From contig JACKJC010000005.1 of NCBI GenBank assembly GCA_020638195.1, positions 124,001-188,000 on the forward strand: DNA of 64,000 nt, read 5' to 3'. The stretch is from Methylobacteriaceae bacterium. GTDB taxonomy: Bacteria; Pseudomonadota; Alphaproteobacteria; Rhizobiales; Beijerinckiaceae. This document shows positions 63,898-64,000 of the stretch, piece after piece (position 1 is the first letter of the stretch; each line of letters starts with the position of its first letter). Under the pieces are notes generated by a model. It saw nothing but the letters and a program-made list of their open reading frames with translations, had not been told where the DNA came from and ran no database searches. A program made the position numbers and the translations under genes.

Positions 63898-64000
63898 TGG
63901 ATACGAAACGCCCGCCGGGCCGCCCGAGGATTCATCCTCTGCCGGACCCGAACGCGCCGAAGCGCGGTCCTGGCCGCCCCCGCAAGGAACAGCCTGATCC
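63897..64000 (+). CDS. AT-hook-like protein, N-terminal part
   Basis: 34 residues before the window end. Two blocks with the G-R-P-R core of AT hooks (PPGRPRIHP and GPGRPRKEQ) within 26 residues. Probably a DNA-binding or DNA-condensing phage protein. The rest is outside the window. Confidence 0.5.
   Translation, partial: MDTKRPPGRPRIHPLPDPNAPKRGPGRPRKEQPD

Larger units (their letters stand above)
5073..64000. mobile_element. Temperate phage (prophage), right end outside the window
   Basis: From the tRNA-Phe end to the window edge, gene content and organisation change. A tyrosine integrase, a CI-like repressor, phage recombination and replication genes, more than 60 very small coupled genes, RtcB, rIIA/rIIB, a tRNA gene and tail-fibre genes replace host housekeeping genes. 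Base composition also falls below that of the flanking host segment. Capsid, portal and terminase genes are not seen and must lie further right. No second copy of the tRNA-Phe 3' end is present before 64000. Confidence 0.92.

Noticed and set aside
1..64000. CRISPR array
   Set aside because: No regularly spaced direct repeats of about 24-37 bp were seen; the palindromic boxes are short and irregularly spread.
1..64000. Insertion sequences or transposases
   Set aside because: No DDE transposase, serine recombinase or terminal inverted repeat of IS type was found; the only recombinase is the phage integrase.

Overview
The window is a bacterial chromosome junction. Positions 1-5072 are very GC-rich host DNA of an alphaproteobacterium, probably a Hyphomicrobiales relative because infA, maf, yacG and tRNA-Phe(GAA) stand in that group's usual order. 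From about 5073 to the right edge lies one integrated temperate phage. Its tyrosine integrase sits beside the tRNA-Phe gene, the likely attachment site. The right end, attR, head, packaging and most tail genes are beyond the window, so the prophage exceeds 59 kb.

Layout. (1) 1-5072, host: a partial universal stress protein, a cation P-type ATPase, pssA, infA, maf, yacG and tRNA-Phe. (2) 5158-24471, leftward early genes: integrase; a C39-like/SPFH/CHAP-like envelope cluster; nucleotide metabolism (ThyX, a MazG-like protein and B12-dependent ribonucleotide reductase); then recombination and replication (Rad52-like annealing protein, YqaJ exonuclease, DnaQ-like exonuclease, SSB, primase zinc ribbon plus Toprim-helicase, RusA). 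(3) 24472-26045: control region, rightward CI-like repressor and a GIY-YIG-like gene. (4) 26026-53341, leftward: about 60 mostly tiny, translationally coupled genes, with recognisable islands of rIIA/rIIB, a zinc peptidase, a phosphoribosyltransferase, RtcB RNA ligase, an RlaP-like nucleotidyltransferase and tRNA-Glu(CTC). (5) 53342-54079: a divergent non-coding region. (6) 54080-58102, rightward: DUF6197-like pair, small membrane proteins, two orphan DNA methyltransferases and two HExxH proteins, closed by a strong terminator. (7) 58265-64000: first late genes, including a 1287-residue tail fibre and a permuted papain-like hydrolase.

How it works together. The left arm would copy and recombine phage DNA and supply dNTPs. 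The central arm looks like host takeover and counter-defence, with RNA repair (RtcB, RlaP-like protein, spare tRNA) and rIIAB. The strongest unexplained signal is an 18-bp palindrome family, TTTGC-N6-GCAAA with an ATTCAA-like centre, found 9-43 bp upstream of start codons at seven near-perfect and about ten variant sites across the prophage. It looks like a dispersed regulon. Three genes also carry a single-base lesion (in-frame amber, in-frame opal, ATA in place of a start codon), each explicable by one G:C to A:T change.

All calls come from reading the sequence. No database search was run, so family names for small phage proteins are recognition-based and many functions remain unknown.
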